A DNA stretch of 57,596 nt. Source: Pseudoalteromonas sp. P1-9. GTDB taxonomy: Bacteria > Pseudomonadota > Gammaproteobacteria > Enterobacterales > Alteromonadaceae. Under the pieces are notes generated by a model, which saw only the letters and a program-made list of their open reading frames with translations, did not search any database and was not told the DNA's origin. The stretch covers positions 1 to 57,596 of the forward strand of contig NZ_LKBD01000032.1 of NCBI RefSeq assembly GCF_001399975.1. Direction: 5' to 3'. This document shows, piece after piece, positions 27,277-35,836 of the stretch (positions within the stretch are counted from its first letter, which is position 1; the number at the start of each line of letters is the position of its first letter). A program made the position numbers and the translations under genes.

Positions 27277-27819
27277 TTAGTTTATCTCTTCGATAGTGAT
27301 TGTGTAGTGACGACGCATGTGGGTAATTGTCGTAGTGGTGTCTGTGTAGCGAATGCGCATTACCTCGCCATTTAGGTCGCTAATAATGCGTGCGTCTTGC
27401 TGCTGTGTAATGGATGCTCCAAGTAGCCCTTTTTTTACATTTGTAAGCGGCCATGTTGCCAATTGCATATCGGCTAGCATATGGCTTGGGTACAAATTAA
27501 TACCGGGTAGATGGTTTTCAACGTGATAATTACCGTCTTTGAACAGCGATAATGAGAATAAACTTATTCCTTGCGCTGTTAGCGCGACTAAATTGAGTTG
27601 CTGCTCGGAACGTTCGCTTTGTAACAACAAGGTATTTTGCTCATCACCCCGTGTTACTGTGATCAATTGCAGTGCAGACATTTTTGGCCAACTTTCAGGT
27701 ACTGCTTGTAATTTATAGTGAATTTCGTGATCAAGCGACACCGTATCAATACGGTGTGCACTTGAACAACCTACTACCAATAAACACAGTATTAGTAAGG
27801 TTACTGATACTCTTTGCAT
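27277..27819 (-). CDS. apeN: DUF3261 lipoprotein of the aryl-polyene cluster (ApeN-like)
   Basis: 180 residues. The lipoprotein signal LLVVGC places the lipidated Cys at 18. The mature domain has the DUF3261 layout (LLLQSERSEQQLNLVALTAQGISLF). It is a recurrent member of APE clusters, probably helping to deliver the lipid-linked pigment to the outer membrane; that role is inferred from LolB-like behaviour. It overlaps the end of the flavin enzyme gene by 19 bases. Confidence 0.8.
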   Translation of the reverse strand: MQRVSVTLLILCLLVVGCSSAHRIDTVSLDHEIHYKLQAVPESWPKMSALQLITVTRGDEQNTLLLQSERSEQQLNLVALTAQGISLFSLSLFKDGNYHVENHLPGINLYPSHMLADMQLATWPLTNVKKGLLGASITQQQDARIISDLNGEVMRIRYTDTTTTITHMRRHYTITIEEIN

Positions 27820-29048
27820 AACTTCGCTAATACATCTAAACGACGCTCGCTATGTGCAACGTATGGATTACTTGTATCCCACGCGTAACCAGCAAGAATT
27901 GAGCATACCATTTGTCTGATTTGCGGATCTTGCTCTTTATGGAAGATAACGTCTTGGAAACGACCGTCATACCACGCGGTAACAAAGGTTTTAAAGCAAT
28001 CAACACCTTGCTTAAGCGGCTCTGCATATTGTGTAGCAAGATCTACTTCTTTGCCATCGAGCAAATCATTTACTACAGGTGCAATTAAACACGCAGAGCG
28101 AAGTGCAATGGTTACACCACTTGAAAATACAGGATCTAGGAACTCACCAGCATTGCCTAACAGCGCAAAACGCTCGCCATGTAAACGTGTTACGTCCGCT
28201 GAATAGCCTTTAATTTGGCGTGCAGGTGCAATCGCTTTGGCATTTTTTAGTAGTTGAGATAAGTTGGGTACTTGATTGATATAATCAAACAAAATCTCTT
28301 GGTGTTCGCGCTCAGCTGCCACAACTTTTTCAGGCTCAATTACTACACCAATACTTGCGGTACCATCTGAAAATGGAATTAACCAATACCAAACATCTGG
28401 ATGCTCTGGGTGAACCGTTATCAGAATTTTATTGCGATCAAAGTTAGCATCATCAATATTGTCTTCAACATGCGTGAAATACGAACTGCGCACAGGGAAT
28501 TTTGACGGTTTTTCTAAATCGAGTAAACGCGGTAACACTCGACCAAAGCCGCTCGCATCTAATACAAATTTTGCCTCAACCGTATAGGTTTCACCACTTT
28601 CGTCGATCACTATTAAACGCATAAAATCAGCGTGTTCAGTCACTTCAATTACAGTATGACGATAACGAATTGTAACCCCTTGCTGCGCTGCACCATCGGC
28701 AAGTAATTTATCAAAGTCTGCACGTTTTACTTGAAACGTAGTACCTGGTCCTTCGGTAAATTTATCGGTAAAGTCGAAAAAGGTGTGTTCGCCTGATTTT
28801 TCAAATGCGGCACCATTTTTAAACTGAAAGCCAAGTGCATCCGCTTGTGAATTTAAACTATCAACTAAGCCAGCTTCAGCTAAATAGGTCATGCACTGAG
28901 GTAATAAGCTCTCGCCAATTGAAAAGCGTGGGAATGTTTCACGCTCAAGCACGACAACCTTTTTTCCTTGTTTATTTAATAAACTACTTGCAACTGCGCC
29001 TGAAGGACCTGCACCAATTACAACTACATCAACTTTTTCTACCTTCAT
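27801..29048 (-). CDS. FAD-dependent enzyme with flavin-halogenase signatures
   Basis: 415 residues from the ATG at 29048, which forms an ATGA overlap with the stop of the MMPL gene and has GGAAAGG just before it. FAD-binding GAGPSG is at 12-17, followed by FPRFSIGESLLPQ. WYWLIP at 220-225 matches the WxWxIP motif of flavin-dependent halogenases. K77 in FQFKNGAAF lies where tryptophan and pyrrole halogenases carry their essential lysine. The enzyme could chlorinate or brominate the aryl head group, as in brominated xanthomonadins. Some relatives with similar motifs are hydroxylases or reductases, so halogenation is a hypothesis. Confidence 0.7.
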   Translation of the reverse strand: MKVEKVDVVVIGAGPSGAVASSLLNKQGKKVVVLERETFPRFSIGESLLPQCMTYLAEAGLVDSLNSQADALGFQFKNGAAFEKSGEHTFFDFTDKFTEGPGTTFQVKRADFDKLLADGAAQQGVTIRYRHTVIEVTEHADFMRLIVIDESGETYTVEAKFVLDASGFGRVLPRLLDLEKPSKFPVRSSYFTHVEDNIDDANFDRNKILITVHPEHPDVWYWLIPFSDGTASIGVVIEPEKVVAAEREHQEILFDYINQVPNLSQLLKNAKAIAPARQIKGYSADVTRLHGERFALLGNAGEFLDPVFSSGVTIALRSACLIAPVVNDLLDGKEVDLATQYAEPLKQGVDCFKTFVTAWYDGRFQDVIFHKEQDPQIRQMVCSILAGYAWDTSNPYVAHSERRLDVLAKLCKEYQ

Positions 29049-31306
29049 TTCCTTTCCTTGACAATACACGGAGCCAATAGGTAAAGGCTCACTAACCCGA
29101 TAACTAAGGTTAAACCAAAACTAAAAACAGCCGGTGTTTTACTCAATATTAATATGCCAAACACCAAACATGATGAACATAATGATAAACTTATTGCCTG
29201 CAAGTTACTTTGACACAAGCCTTTACTACGATAAAAAATTAGATAATCAATTGCCAGCGCTAAAATTAAAATTGTTGCGAGGTAATTAAATAAATTCACC
29301 GCACCTTGTATCCAACTCGAGAGTAACAATGCATACAGCGTCACTAAACCAATGATTAGCCCTGACAATAACGCCGTAACCAAGTCAAAACGTAGTGCCA
29401 TAACGAGCATTGCAACCACCGCACTTAATGCCATAAGTCCCATTACTGTAGAGCGATAATGACCTAATGCATCTGAAATTTCTTGACGTTTATCAAGTAA
29501 ATGCAAGAAATCTCCATGTTCGTTTAATAATTCATTCAGGGTATCACTCGTTAATGTGTCAACATTAAACCAAAGCACCGCATTGTGCGCATCTTCAAAC
29601 ACTAAATGAAGCGGTAACAGCTGCTTAAGTGGCGACTGTTTAAATTCGCTCACCGTTAATGGCGAATATTGCTCAACCCCCACATTAATACCAAGCGAAT
29701 TACTCACCTCAGTATAGTGACCTGCCACTACTTTATTTTGTAGTAAGGTGTAGGTAGTTTGCTGCGCATTTAGTGACGGCAAGTAATTTGCCAAACTGTT
29801 TACTTCAACCTGATTGGCGTTTTTTTCCAACCATTTAACTACCGTCTCTTGTTTTTCAAGCGCCGACTGCATGGAGTCAGCAGTCAGTAAAAAGTGGTGC
29901 TTATTACTTTGGCCAAGTAAAGCGAGATTAAACATTTCATTATGTTTAAGTGTCTCACTTGTATTACTCAAAACAGCCACGTCATCTTGATGCACAATCG
30001 GTTTCACTAAAAAGCTAAGGGAGAACAATACAACTAATACTGCCAATAACTTCGCTTTTTCACGGTTTAATAGCATTAACACATTCGCCCAAGCAATACG
30101 CGGCTTTTTAAGTTTAAGATCAAGTGCATACTGACAAAAAAGAGAAAACACAAGCGCACCAAGCAGACCAAAAATCATAAACACTGCGACTTGTTGTAAT
30201 AAGGCCATTGGTGAAAAGCTATAAAGTGCATATCCTGCGGCAGTTGTTACAAAGCCAAGAACCAAGCTCGTTGTAATAGTGTTTTTTTCCGCGCACAGCA
30301 CATGGAATAAGTAGTCAATGGCGACGCCAATTAAGGTCACTGAAAACACTAAGCCAATCAATTCAATGTTATCGAATACTAATACCAGCGCGGCCATACC
30401 CCAAATGCAGGCGTTTAAAATTGTCACCAGCATCAGCCCAATAACAATTAAATTTCTAAAAAATACGAGTACAAGCAACACCACTGCAACCAAGCTAATG
30501 ATGCCAAATGTCGAAATTTCATATTCTGCTTGTTGCGCATTTTCACTGCCATGAAAGGCAAAGCCTGAGAAATAAATCTGGCTGTTATATTCAGCCTCAA
30601 ACTGGCTAATTAAATCGGTAATTTGTTGCGTTAATGCAATATTTTGCGAAAAGTCTGCGCCGTTTTCAGTTAGCATAAAACGCGCAAGATAAAAGGTTTT
30701 GTGCGGGTCATCCGCGGCAAAAACCTGTTGTTGCGCCCGTGACAACTGAACTTTAAACAAGCCATCTTGCTGCCCCATACTGCCCATATGCGACACACCA
30801 TTTAGAAAACTTGCCAGCGCTAATGTTGGGTCACTCGATAGCGAGCTTGCACTTAAGGTACTGTCTGGCTTGGTTAATTCTGCCAAAGTGTAATTGAGTA
30901 ATTCACTGGGCTCTGACAGTTGGCTAGGATAACTACTCGACATTAAACTGCCTGGATAACGGGAGTAAAACGCCACCACTTCGTCGAGCTTAATATCAGG
31001 TGGCGGGATGTACGTCAGCGCAGCATTTTGCTCTAGTCTTTGCTTAAACGCGAGTAACGCGTGTTTGTTGCCACTACTAAACACCAGCTGCCCGGATGAG
31101 CGCTGCTGTATAATTGCCTTCGCGTGAGTAATCGAAGGAGACGCACGTACATCAGATTGTGGCACCACCGCTAAAATATCACTGCTAAATTGTGTGTCGC
31201 CACTTGTAAATTGTTTTGCGATAATTGCACAAAACAACGCAGCAATCACAACAAAGGCAAGCGCGATGGAAATTCTTTGAGAATTCAACTTAATTAGCCG
31301 CGGCAT
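29045..31306 (-). CDS. apeM: MMPL-family exporter of the aryl-polyene cluster (ApeM-like)
   Basis: 753 residues, an RND/MMPL-like membrane protein with about twelve helices in two halves. Each half opens with a helix and a large periplasmic loop, then a five- or six-helix bundle (about 260-400 and 625-748). GVAIDYLFH and LALAIDYLIFY in the equivalent helices of each half resemble the proton-relay regions of the family. It is thought to lift the lipid-linked polyene across the inner membrane. It overlaps the LolA-like gene upstream and the flavin enzyme downstream (ATGA). Confidence 0.88.
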   Translation of the reverse strand: MPRLIKLNSQRISIALAFVVIAALFCAIIAKQFTSGDTQFSSDILAVVPQSDVRASPSITHAKAIIQQRSSGQLVFSSGNKHALLAFKQRLEQNAALTYIPPPDIKLDEVVAFYSRYPGSLMSSSYPSQLSEPSELLNYTLAELTKPDSTLSASSLSSDPTLALASFLNGVSHMGSMGQQDGLFKVQLSRAQQQVFAADDPHKTFYLARFMLTENGADFSQNIALTQQITDLISQFEAEYNSQIYFSGFAFHGSENAQQAEYEISTFGIISLVAVVLLVLVFFRNLIVIGLMLVTILNACIWGMAALVLVFDNIELIGLVFSVTLIGVAIDYLFHVLCAEKNTITTSLVLGFVTTAAGYALYSFSPMALLQQVAVFMIFGLLGALVFSLFCQYALDLKLKKPRIAWANVLMLLNREKAKLLAVLVVLFSLSFLVKPIVHQDDVAVLSNTSETLKHNEMFNLALLGQSNKHHFLLTADSMQSALEKQETVVKWLEKNANQVEVNSLANYLPSLNAQQTTYTLLQNKVVAGHYTEVSNSLGINVGVEQYSPLTVSEFKQSPLKQLLPLHLVFEDAHNAVLWFNVDTLTSDTLNELLNEHGDFLHLLDKRQEISDALGHYRSTVMGLMALSAVVAMLVMALRFDLVTALLSGLIIGLVTLYALLLSSWIQGAVNLFNYLATILILALAIDYLIFYRSKGLCQSNLQAISLSLCSSCLVFGILILSKTPAVFSFGLTLVIGLVSLYLLAPCIVKERK

Positions 31307-31829
31307 AGGTTAAATTGATCTCAGTGGTATGCCCCGCTTGCTCGCTGAGCACAATTCGCGAGATGGTGCCTGTTCCACACAGTTTTACCGCACTAAACAC
31401 TTGGTCAAGCGGCTCATTTGCCGACAAGTTTATGCAATTATCTGCCACCGATTGAAGCTGTAAATAGTCAGATAACTTAACTGGATCTTGCAATAACAAG
31501 GCTTGTAGCAGCGGAATATAAAGATCAGCATTCGTCATTTGGCTTTCATTTCCGCGATGATCTATGCTGTAAATGCCTTGTTCATTCATGCGGATTGTTG
31601 AAGCAATCGGTGTTTTTTGCTGCCACACAAAGCCGCTTTGATCGGCACTAAAGCTACCAGCGGAAACAATACTGTTTTTTAACACTTTAATTTTTTTGTG
31701 TTGCTCAAATTGTCCACTAACCTTGATCTGATTAACAAGCTTTAGCTCACTAAACGCATCAACAAGCGTGGTATTTGCGTTTGCAAAAAATGCCGCAACC
31801 GCAATACAAACTAACAATGCGCTACGCAT
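31290..31829 (-). CDS. apeL: LolA-like outer-membrane carrier protein (ApeL-like)
   Basis: 179 residues with a signal peptide (about 1-18, FFANANT). The segments VSGQFEQHKKIKVL, GFVWQQKTPIAS and IYSIDHRG fit the LolA-related family found in APE clusters. A periplasmic shuttle for the aryl-polyene lipid is the likely role. It overlaps the thioesterase gene by eight bases and the MMPL gene by 17. Confidence 0.85.
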   Translation of the reverse strand: MRSALLVCIAVAAFFANANTTLVDAFSELKLVNQIKVSGQFEQHKKIKVLKNSIVSAGSFSADQSGFVWQQKTPIASTIRMNEQGIYSIDHRGNESQMTNADLYIPLLQALLLQDPVKLSDYLQLQSVADNCINLSANEPLDQVFSAVKLCGTGTISRIVLSEQAGHTTEINLTYAAAN

Positions 31830-32253
31830 CTAACACCTTTGATAGTTTTTCAATCAGTGCTGGCGGGCTCACATACTGCATTTCACCATCACTAATGCTC
31901 ACCGCAACCTGAACCGAATAACCTTTTGTCAGCTTTTCGCCTGTTTCTTTACAGCTGATCACATAATCAATTTTGATGCGGTTTTCGTATTCTTTTAAAT
32001 ACGCCGTTACCACAATCACTTGGCGAAAACGCGCAGGTTTAATGTATTTACAACGCATATCGATGATCGGCCACATAAAGCCAGAGGCTGCCATTTCATC
32101 ATAATCGTAATCAAACAAGCGCAACAGTTCACAACGCGCTACCTCAAAGTAACGGGCATAGTTACCGTGCCACACCACTTGCATTGGGTCGCAATCGTGA
32201 AACGGTACATCAATTTCAACCTGCGTAGTTAATAGCGCATCTCGACTATTCAT
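31822..32253 (-). CDS. apeK: 4-hydroxybenzoyl-CoA thioesterase-like hotdog protein (ApeK-like)
   Basis: 143 residues from the ATG at 32253. An in-frame start further upstream would run into the ammonia-lyase gene. GGAAG lies four bases before the ATG. The motif VPFHDCDPMQVVWHGNYARYF contains the Asp and 'HGNY' residues typical of 4HBT enzymes. It probably releases or edits acyl-thioesters during polyene assembly. It overlaps the ammonia-lyase stop by eight bases. Confidence 0.85.
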   Translation of the reverse strand: MNSRDALLTTQVEIDVPFHDCDPMQVVWHGNYARYFEVARCELLRLFDYDYDEMAASGFMWPIIDMRCKYIKPARFRQVIVVTAYLKEYENRIKIDYVISCKETGEKLTKGYSVQVAVSISDGEMQYVSPPALIEKLSKVLDA

Positions 32254-33799
32254 ATAACTTCCATTTCTGCTGTTGAATTGCATAAACTGTATCACGCAAA
32301 GTACGCTCAAGCGGGCGGTCTTCATCAAGGTTCGGGAAATAACCAGTAATGTCTTGGTACATTTCGGTTAATCCATTGGCAAGACTGTCGGCATCAACTT
32401 CGCCGCGCTCTTTACGAATGCGCAATGCTTGAATTGACGCTAACAAGGTACTTGCTAATACTTGCTCAGTTAACTGAATGACTCGCAGTGCATCACGCGC
32501 TGCGATGGTGCCCATGCTTACTTTGTCTTGGTTATGACATTCAGTAGAACGAGAAAATACACTTGCTGGCATCGTAAGTTTTAACGCCTCTGCAGTATAT
32601 GCAGATGCGCCAATTTGCACCGCTTTAAAACCATGGTTAATGTACTGACGCTCTGGATCGCCATTTGATAAGTTACTTGGCAAGCCATTGTTAAACTTAC
32701 TATCAACTAATGACGCAATTTGACGGTCGGCCAAATCAGCTAAGTTAGCAACCGCCGTTTTCAGCGTATCCATTGCCATTGCAATATGTCCACCGTAAAA
32801 ATGACCACCGTGCAACACGTGTTCACCAATACCATCAATAATTGGGTTATCGTTTGCCGAGTTTAGCTCGTTTTCAATTAACTGACGTAACCAAGGTAAG
32901 GTATCTGCTAGAACGCCAATAATGTGCGGCGCACAGCGAATAGAATAACGGTCTTGTAAACGGTCGGCATTGCGCGGATGAGTGTGATAATTTAGGTCGT
33001 CACGGATCCAAGCAGCCACTTGTTGTTGCCCTGCATGAGGTTTTACCGAGAATAAAATATCATCGAAATGGTGTGAATTTCCCATTAAACCTAAACTCGC
33101 AAGTGACGTAAGGCGAGTCGCAAGTTTGACAAGGTATTCGGCGCGGTCATAAGCAAGGCATGCAAGTGCCGTCATCACCGCAGTACCATTCATAATCGCT
33201 AAGCCTTCTTTAGGTCTTAACGTAAGCGGCGTTAGATTGAGGGCTTTCATCACATCGCCACTATTTGCCACTTCACCATTAAAATACACATCGCGCTCGC
33301 CAACTAAGGCACCGGCAACGTATGAAAGTGGGGTTAAATCACCACTTGCGCCCACTGAGCCTTCTTGTGGAATAACAGGCACAACATCGTGGTTTAGGTA
33401 TTCTTTTAACAGCGTCAGCATATCCCAGCTAACACCCGAGTAACCTTGTGCTAATGAATTTAATCGGGTCGCGAGTATTGCGCGGCCCTGCTCTTTTGAA
33501 AACACATCGCCTAAACCACAACCGTGAAAACGCGTTAGGTGCAGTGGTAATTCATTTACTAGCGATAGTGGTACTGCGCGCGTTACTGAATCGCCATACC
33601 CGGTTGTTACACCGTAAATTACGCCGTCTTCTGCGAGTAATTTATCTAAAAAGGCAACGCCTGCGTCAATGCGTTGAGTAAATCCGGTATCATTCGACAG
33701 CTTAGCCTGTGTGTGTCCTTTTGCTATCGCGACAATATCTTCAATTGAAAGCGGTCCTTGGCCGAATGTCAGTGGCCCTGTTTGCTGTTGATTAATCAC
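32246..33799 (-). CDS. MIO-type aromatic amino acid ammonia-lyase (HAL/PAL/TAL family)
   Basis: 517 residues. The Ala151-Ser152-Gly153 in GSVGASGDLTPLSY forms the MIO electrophile, and Y62 in IYGVTTGYGD is the catalytic Tyr. Other family blocks are NGTAVMTAL, NDNPII and SRSTECHNQDKVSMG. The enzyme removes ammonia from His, Phe or Tyr. At the substrate-selecting pair the residues read F91-H92 (TRFHGCGLG), unlike the S-H of histidine, F-L of phenylalanine or H-L of tyrosine lyases. No hut genes are nearby, so a role making the cinnamate or coumarate starter is likely. The GTG start has GGAG six bases upstream. Confidence 0.9.
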   Translation of the reverse strand: MINQQQTGPLTFGQGPLSIEDIVAIAKGHTQAKLSNDTGFTQRIDAGVAFLDKLLAEDGVIYGVTTGYGDSVTRAVPLSLVNELPLHLTRFHGCGLGDVFSKEQGRAILATRLNSLAQGYSGVSWDMLTLLKEYLNHDVVPVIPQEGSVGASGDLTPLSYVAGALVGERDVYFNGEVANSGDVMKALNLTPLTLRPKEGLAIMNGTAVMTALACLAYDRAEYLVKLATRLTSLASLGLMGNSHHFDDILFSVKPHAGQQQVAAWIRDDLNYHTHPRNADRLQDRYSIRCAPHIIGVLADTLPWLRQLIENELNSANDNPIIDGIGEHVLHGGHFYGGHIAMAMDTLKTAVANLADLADRQIASLVDSKFNNGLPSNLSNGDPERQYINHGFKAVQIGASAYTAEALKLTMPASVFSRSTECHNQDKVSMGTIAARDALRVIQLTEQVLASTLLASIQALRIRKERGEVDADSLANGLTEMYQDITGYFPNLDEDRPLERTLRDTVYAIQQQKWKLYE

Positions 33800-33812
33800 T
33801 TCTTACTCCGAA

Positions 33813-34748
33813 CTAATCCCGGCTGACTTTACTGTCGTCAGTCCAAAAATCATAAAAATTAAACCATTGGTAAGGATACTGACTCGCAAAAAAACTCAGA
33901 CGTTCTGAAAAATGCTGAATTGTTGTTTGTAGATCCTGCTGTCGTGTTTTACGGCTAAATTTTAACTTATCCGCAACTTTTTCAAAAATAACTAAATAGC
34001 GATTATGCGCTTTTAAACAAAATAAATAATACACTGGGCATTCGAGTAAACTCGCAAGAATAAATGGCCCTTGCGAAAACGGTGCTGGTTTACCCATGAA
34101 ATTACAATAGTTTACCCTGCCTGCGACACTTGAGCTAGTGCGGTCACCAACAATCACTATTACTTCGCCATCATCAATTTTTTGTTTCAGTAAAATCGCC
34201 AAGGTTGGGCTCATATCCGTAACTTGGATGAGGTTTACTTTGGCATCGGCATTGATTTGTTGCAGCACCTTATTAAATTCAACTGCGTGATGGGTAAATA
34301 CCAAAACGTTTATGGTTACTGCGTAACGACCTTGACTGAGCGCCCGACATACTTCCAAATTACCCAAGTGAGAGCCGATAAAAATGGCCCCTTGCTTACT
34401 TTTTTGCAATTCAGCAAATTCTTCATGGTTTTGATATTGAATGGCATCAAGTGGGATTTTGCCAAGCCAAGCGTCTATTTTATCAAACGCCGAGTCGGCA
34501 AATTTGCAAAAGTGTTTTAACCCCTGCCAAAAACCTGCATTTGCCGGTTGATTGTTATGCTGTGCCACTTGGTTTAAAAACGCAATGCTTGCCGTACGTT
34601 GCGTTTTGCCTGTGCAGTAAAAATAAAACACCACAGGAAACAACATTAACCACAATACACGACGCCCAACCAAGCGATAAAAGCCCAGTAAAAAACGCAT
34701 GCCAAGCAAGGTACCGCGCTCTTGCATTGTCGACCAATGTTTAGCCAC
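33813..34748 (-). CDS. LpxL/HtrB-like lysophospholipid acyltransferase
   Basis: 311 residues from a GTG at 34748. This start overlaps the stop of the glycosyltransferase gene, has GGAG eight bases upstream and gives the family opening VAKHWSTMQERGTLLGMRF. A longer in-frame extension would lie inside the upstream gene. GSHLGNLE carries the HX4E active-site motif of LpxL-type enzymes. It probably acylates the carrier to which the polyene is attached. In several known APE clusters this domain is fused to the glycosyltransferase; here it is separate. Confidence 0.82.
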   Translation of the reverse strand: MAKHWSTMQERGTLLGMRFLLGFYRLVGRRVLWLMLFPVVFYFYCTGKTQRTASIAFLNQVAQHNNQPANAGFWQGLKHFCKFADSAFDKIDAWLGKIPLDAIQYQNHEEFAELQKSKQGAIFIGSHLGNLEVCRALSQGRYAVTINVLVFTHHAVEFNKVLQQINADAKVNLIQVTDMSPTLAILLKQKIDDGEVIVIVGDRTSSSVAGRVNYCNFMGKPAPFSQGPFILASLLECPVYYLFCLKAHNRYLVIFEKVADKLKFSRKTRQQDLQTTIQHFSERLSFFASQYPYQWFNFYDFWTDDSKVSRD

Positions 34749-35475
34749 GCAGTTTTCTCCAAAGCAGTAATGGAACGCGTGGTAACATGCCGAAAAACAA
34801 GCGTGTGTGCATCCAGCTAATAAGTACGTTATCTTCAAATGCGCGAAAGTGTGAGCTACCGCCTTCTGGGTAGATAACTTTCGTTGGCATAAACCGACTT
34901 GGCGTACCACGCCAGAATAGGCGCACCATGATTTCAATATCAAAATCCATGCGCTTGCCAAGCTGCTTATCACGCAGCAGTGCAGCCGTTGCTTTCACTG
35001 GATAACAGCGAAAGCCACACATTGAATCTTTTATACTGAACGATAAGGTTTCAATCCACACCCAAAAATGAGTAATGTAACGACTGTATAAACGCACTTT
35101 CGGCACAGATTCATCGTAAATAGGCTGGCCGCTTATGACGCTGTCGGGATACTTTTTGCCAAGGTAGATTAAGGTTTGAATATCTGTTAGGTCGTGTTGA
35201 CCATCTGCATCAACTTGTATTGCGTGGCTATAACCCAATTTATCGGCTGTCAGCAAACCCGTTTGTACTGCGCCACCTTTGCCCTGATTTTCACTGTGTT
35301 CAATCAACGTTAATAACGGAAACTGAGATTCACATTGACGCATGACAGCGCTCGCATCCGCTGTTGAACCGTCATTGACCATAATAATCGGTAAATCGAG
35401 GGCACTTAGCTCCGTTAGAACCGATTCAATCACAGCAACATGATTATAATTTGGAATAACAATACACGCGTGCAT
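34741..35475 (-). CDS. apeJ: Family 2 glycosyltransferase of the aryl-polyene cluster (ApeJ-like)
   Basis: 244 residues, GT-A fold. It opens IVIPNYNHVAVIESVL with IIMVNDGSTAD, and has the metal-binding DADGQHD, in the style of DPM1/polyprenol-phosphate glycosyltransferases. The C-terminal PEGGSSHF region is typical of the family. It probably adds a sugar to a lipid or to the polyene carrier. It lies four bases after the dehydratase gene and overlaps the acyltransferase by eight bases. The name rests on position and domain. Confidence 0.8.
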   Translation of the reverse strand: MHACIVIPNYNHVAVIESVLTELSALDLPIIMVNDGSTADASAVMRQCESQFPLLTLIEHSENQGKGGAVQTGLLTADKLGYSHAIQVDADGQHDLTDIQTLIYLGKKYPDSVISGQPIYDESVPKVRLYSRYITHFWVWIETLSFSIKDSMCGFRCYPVKATAALLRDKQLGKRMDFDIEIMVRLFWRGTPSRFMPTKVIYPEGGSSHFRAFEDNVLISWMHTRLFFGMLPRVPLLLWRKLRG

Positions 35476-35479
35476 AATG

Positions 35480-35836
35480 TTAGCTGTGCACCACTACGCG
35501 GCCAGATGAATGCTGACCATGTTCTGAGTGAAAACTAAAGGTAAATTTGCTGTCGTTTTTCTTGGTGAGAGTAAGCTCAACCTCTGAATTTGCAACAATC
35601 ACCACTTGAAACTTCAATACTTCAACAGAATCAACCAGCGCAGAACTTAACGAAAAGTATTGCTGTGCGTATTTTACTGCCCAATCTAACTGTACAACAC
35701 CGGCTAAAATCGGTGCTTGTGGAAAGTGACCGTTAAAATAATCTAAACTACCGTCAACCCAAAGGGTGAGTTTTACCGTATCGTCATGCTCTTCAACGGC
35801 GCGTACTTCTGGTAATGATTCTTGTAACTTAGTCAA
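35480..35836 (-). CDS. apeI: 3-hydroxyacyl-ACP dehydratase (ApeI-like)
   Basis: 118 residues, FabA/FabZ hotdog fold. The active-site pair is H37 in NGHFPQAPILAG and D51 in VVQLDW. The start is the TTG at 35836: GGAG lies seven bases upstream, it overlaps the ligase stop by eight bases, and it gives MTKLQESLPEV, matching the usual length. A longer in-frame start at 35944 lies entirely inside the ligase gene and is rejected. It makes conjugated double bonds in the growing chain. Confidence 0.87.
   Translation of the reverse strand: MTKLQESLPEVRAVEEHDDTVKLTLWVDGSLDYFNGHFPQAPILAGVVQLDWAVKYAQQYFSLSSALVDSVEVLKFQVVIVANSEVELTLTKKNDSKFTFSFHSEHGQHSSGRVVVHS

Noticed and set aside
32246..33799. Ordinary histidine-utilisation HutH
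   Set aside because: The gene lies inside a pigment operon, without other hut genes, and has Phe-His instead of Ser-His at the selectivity site. Histidine activity cannot be fully excluded.
34749..34973. Upstream extension of the LpxL-like acyltransferase
   Set aside because: It runs through the glycosyltransferase gene in another frame. The GTG at 34748 has a good ribosome site and matches family N-termini.
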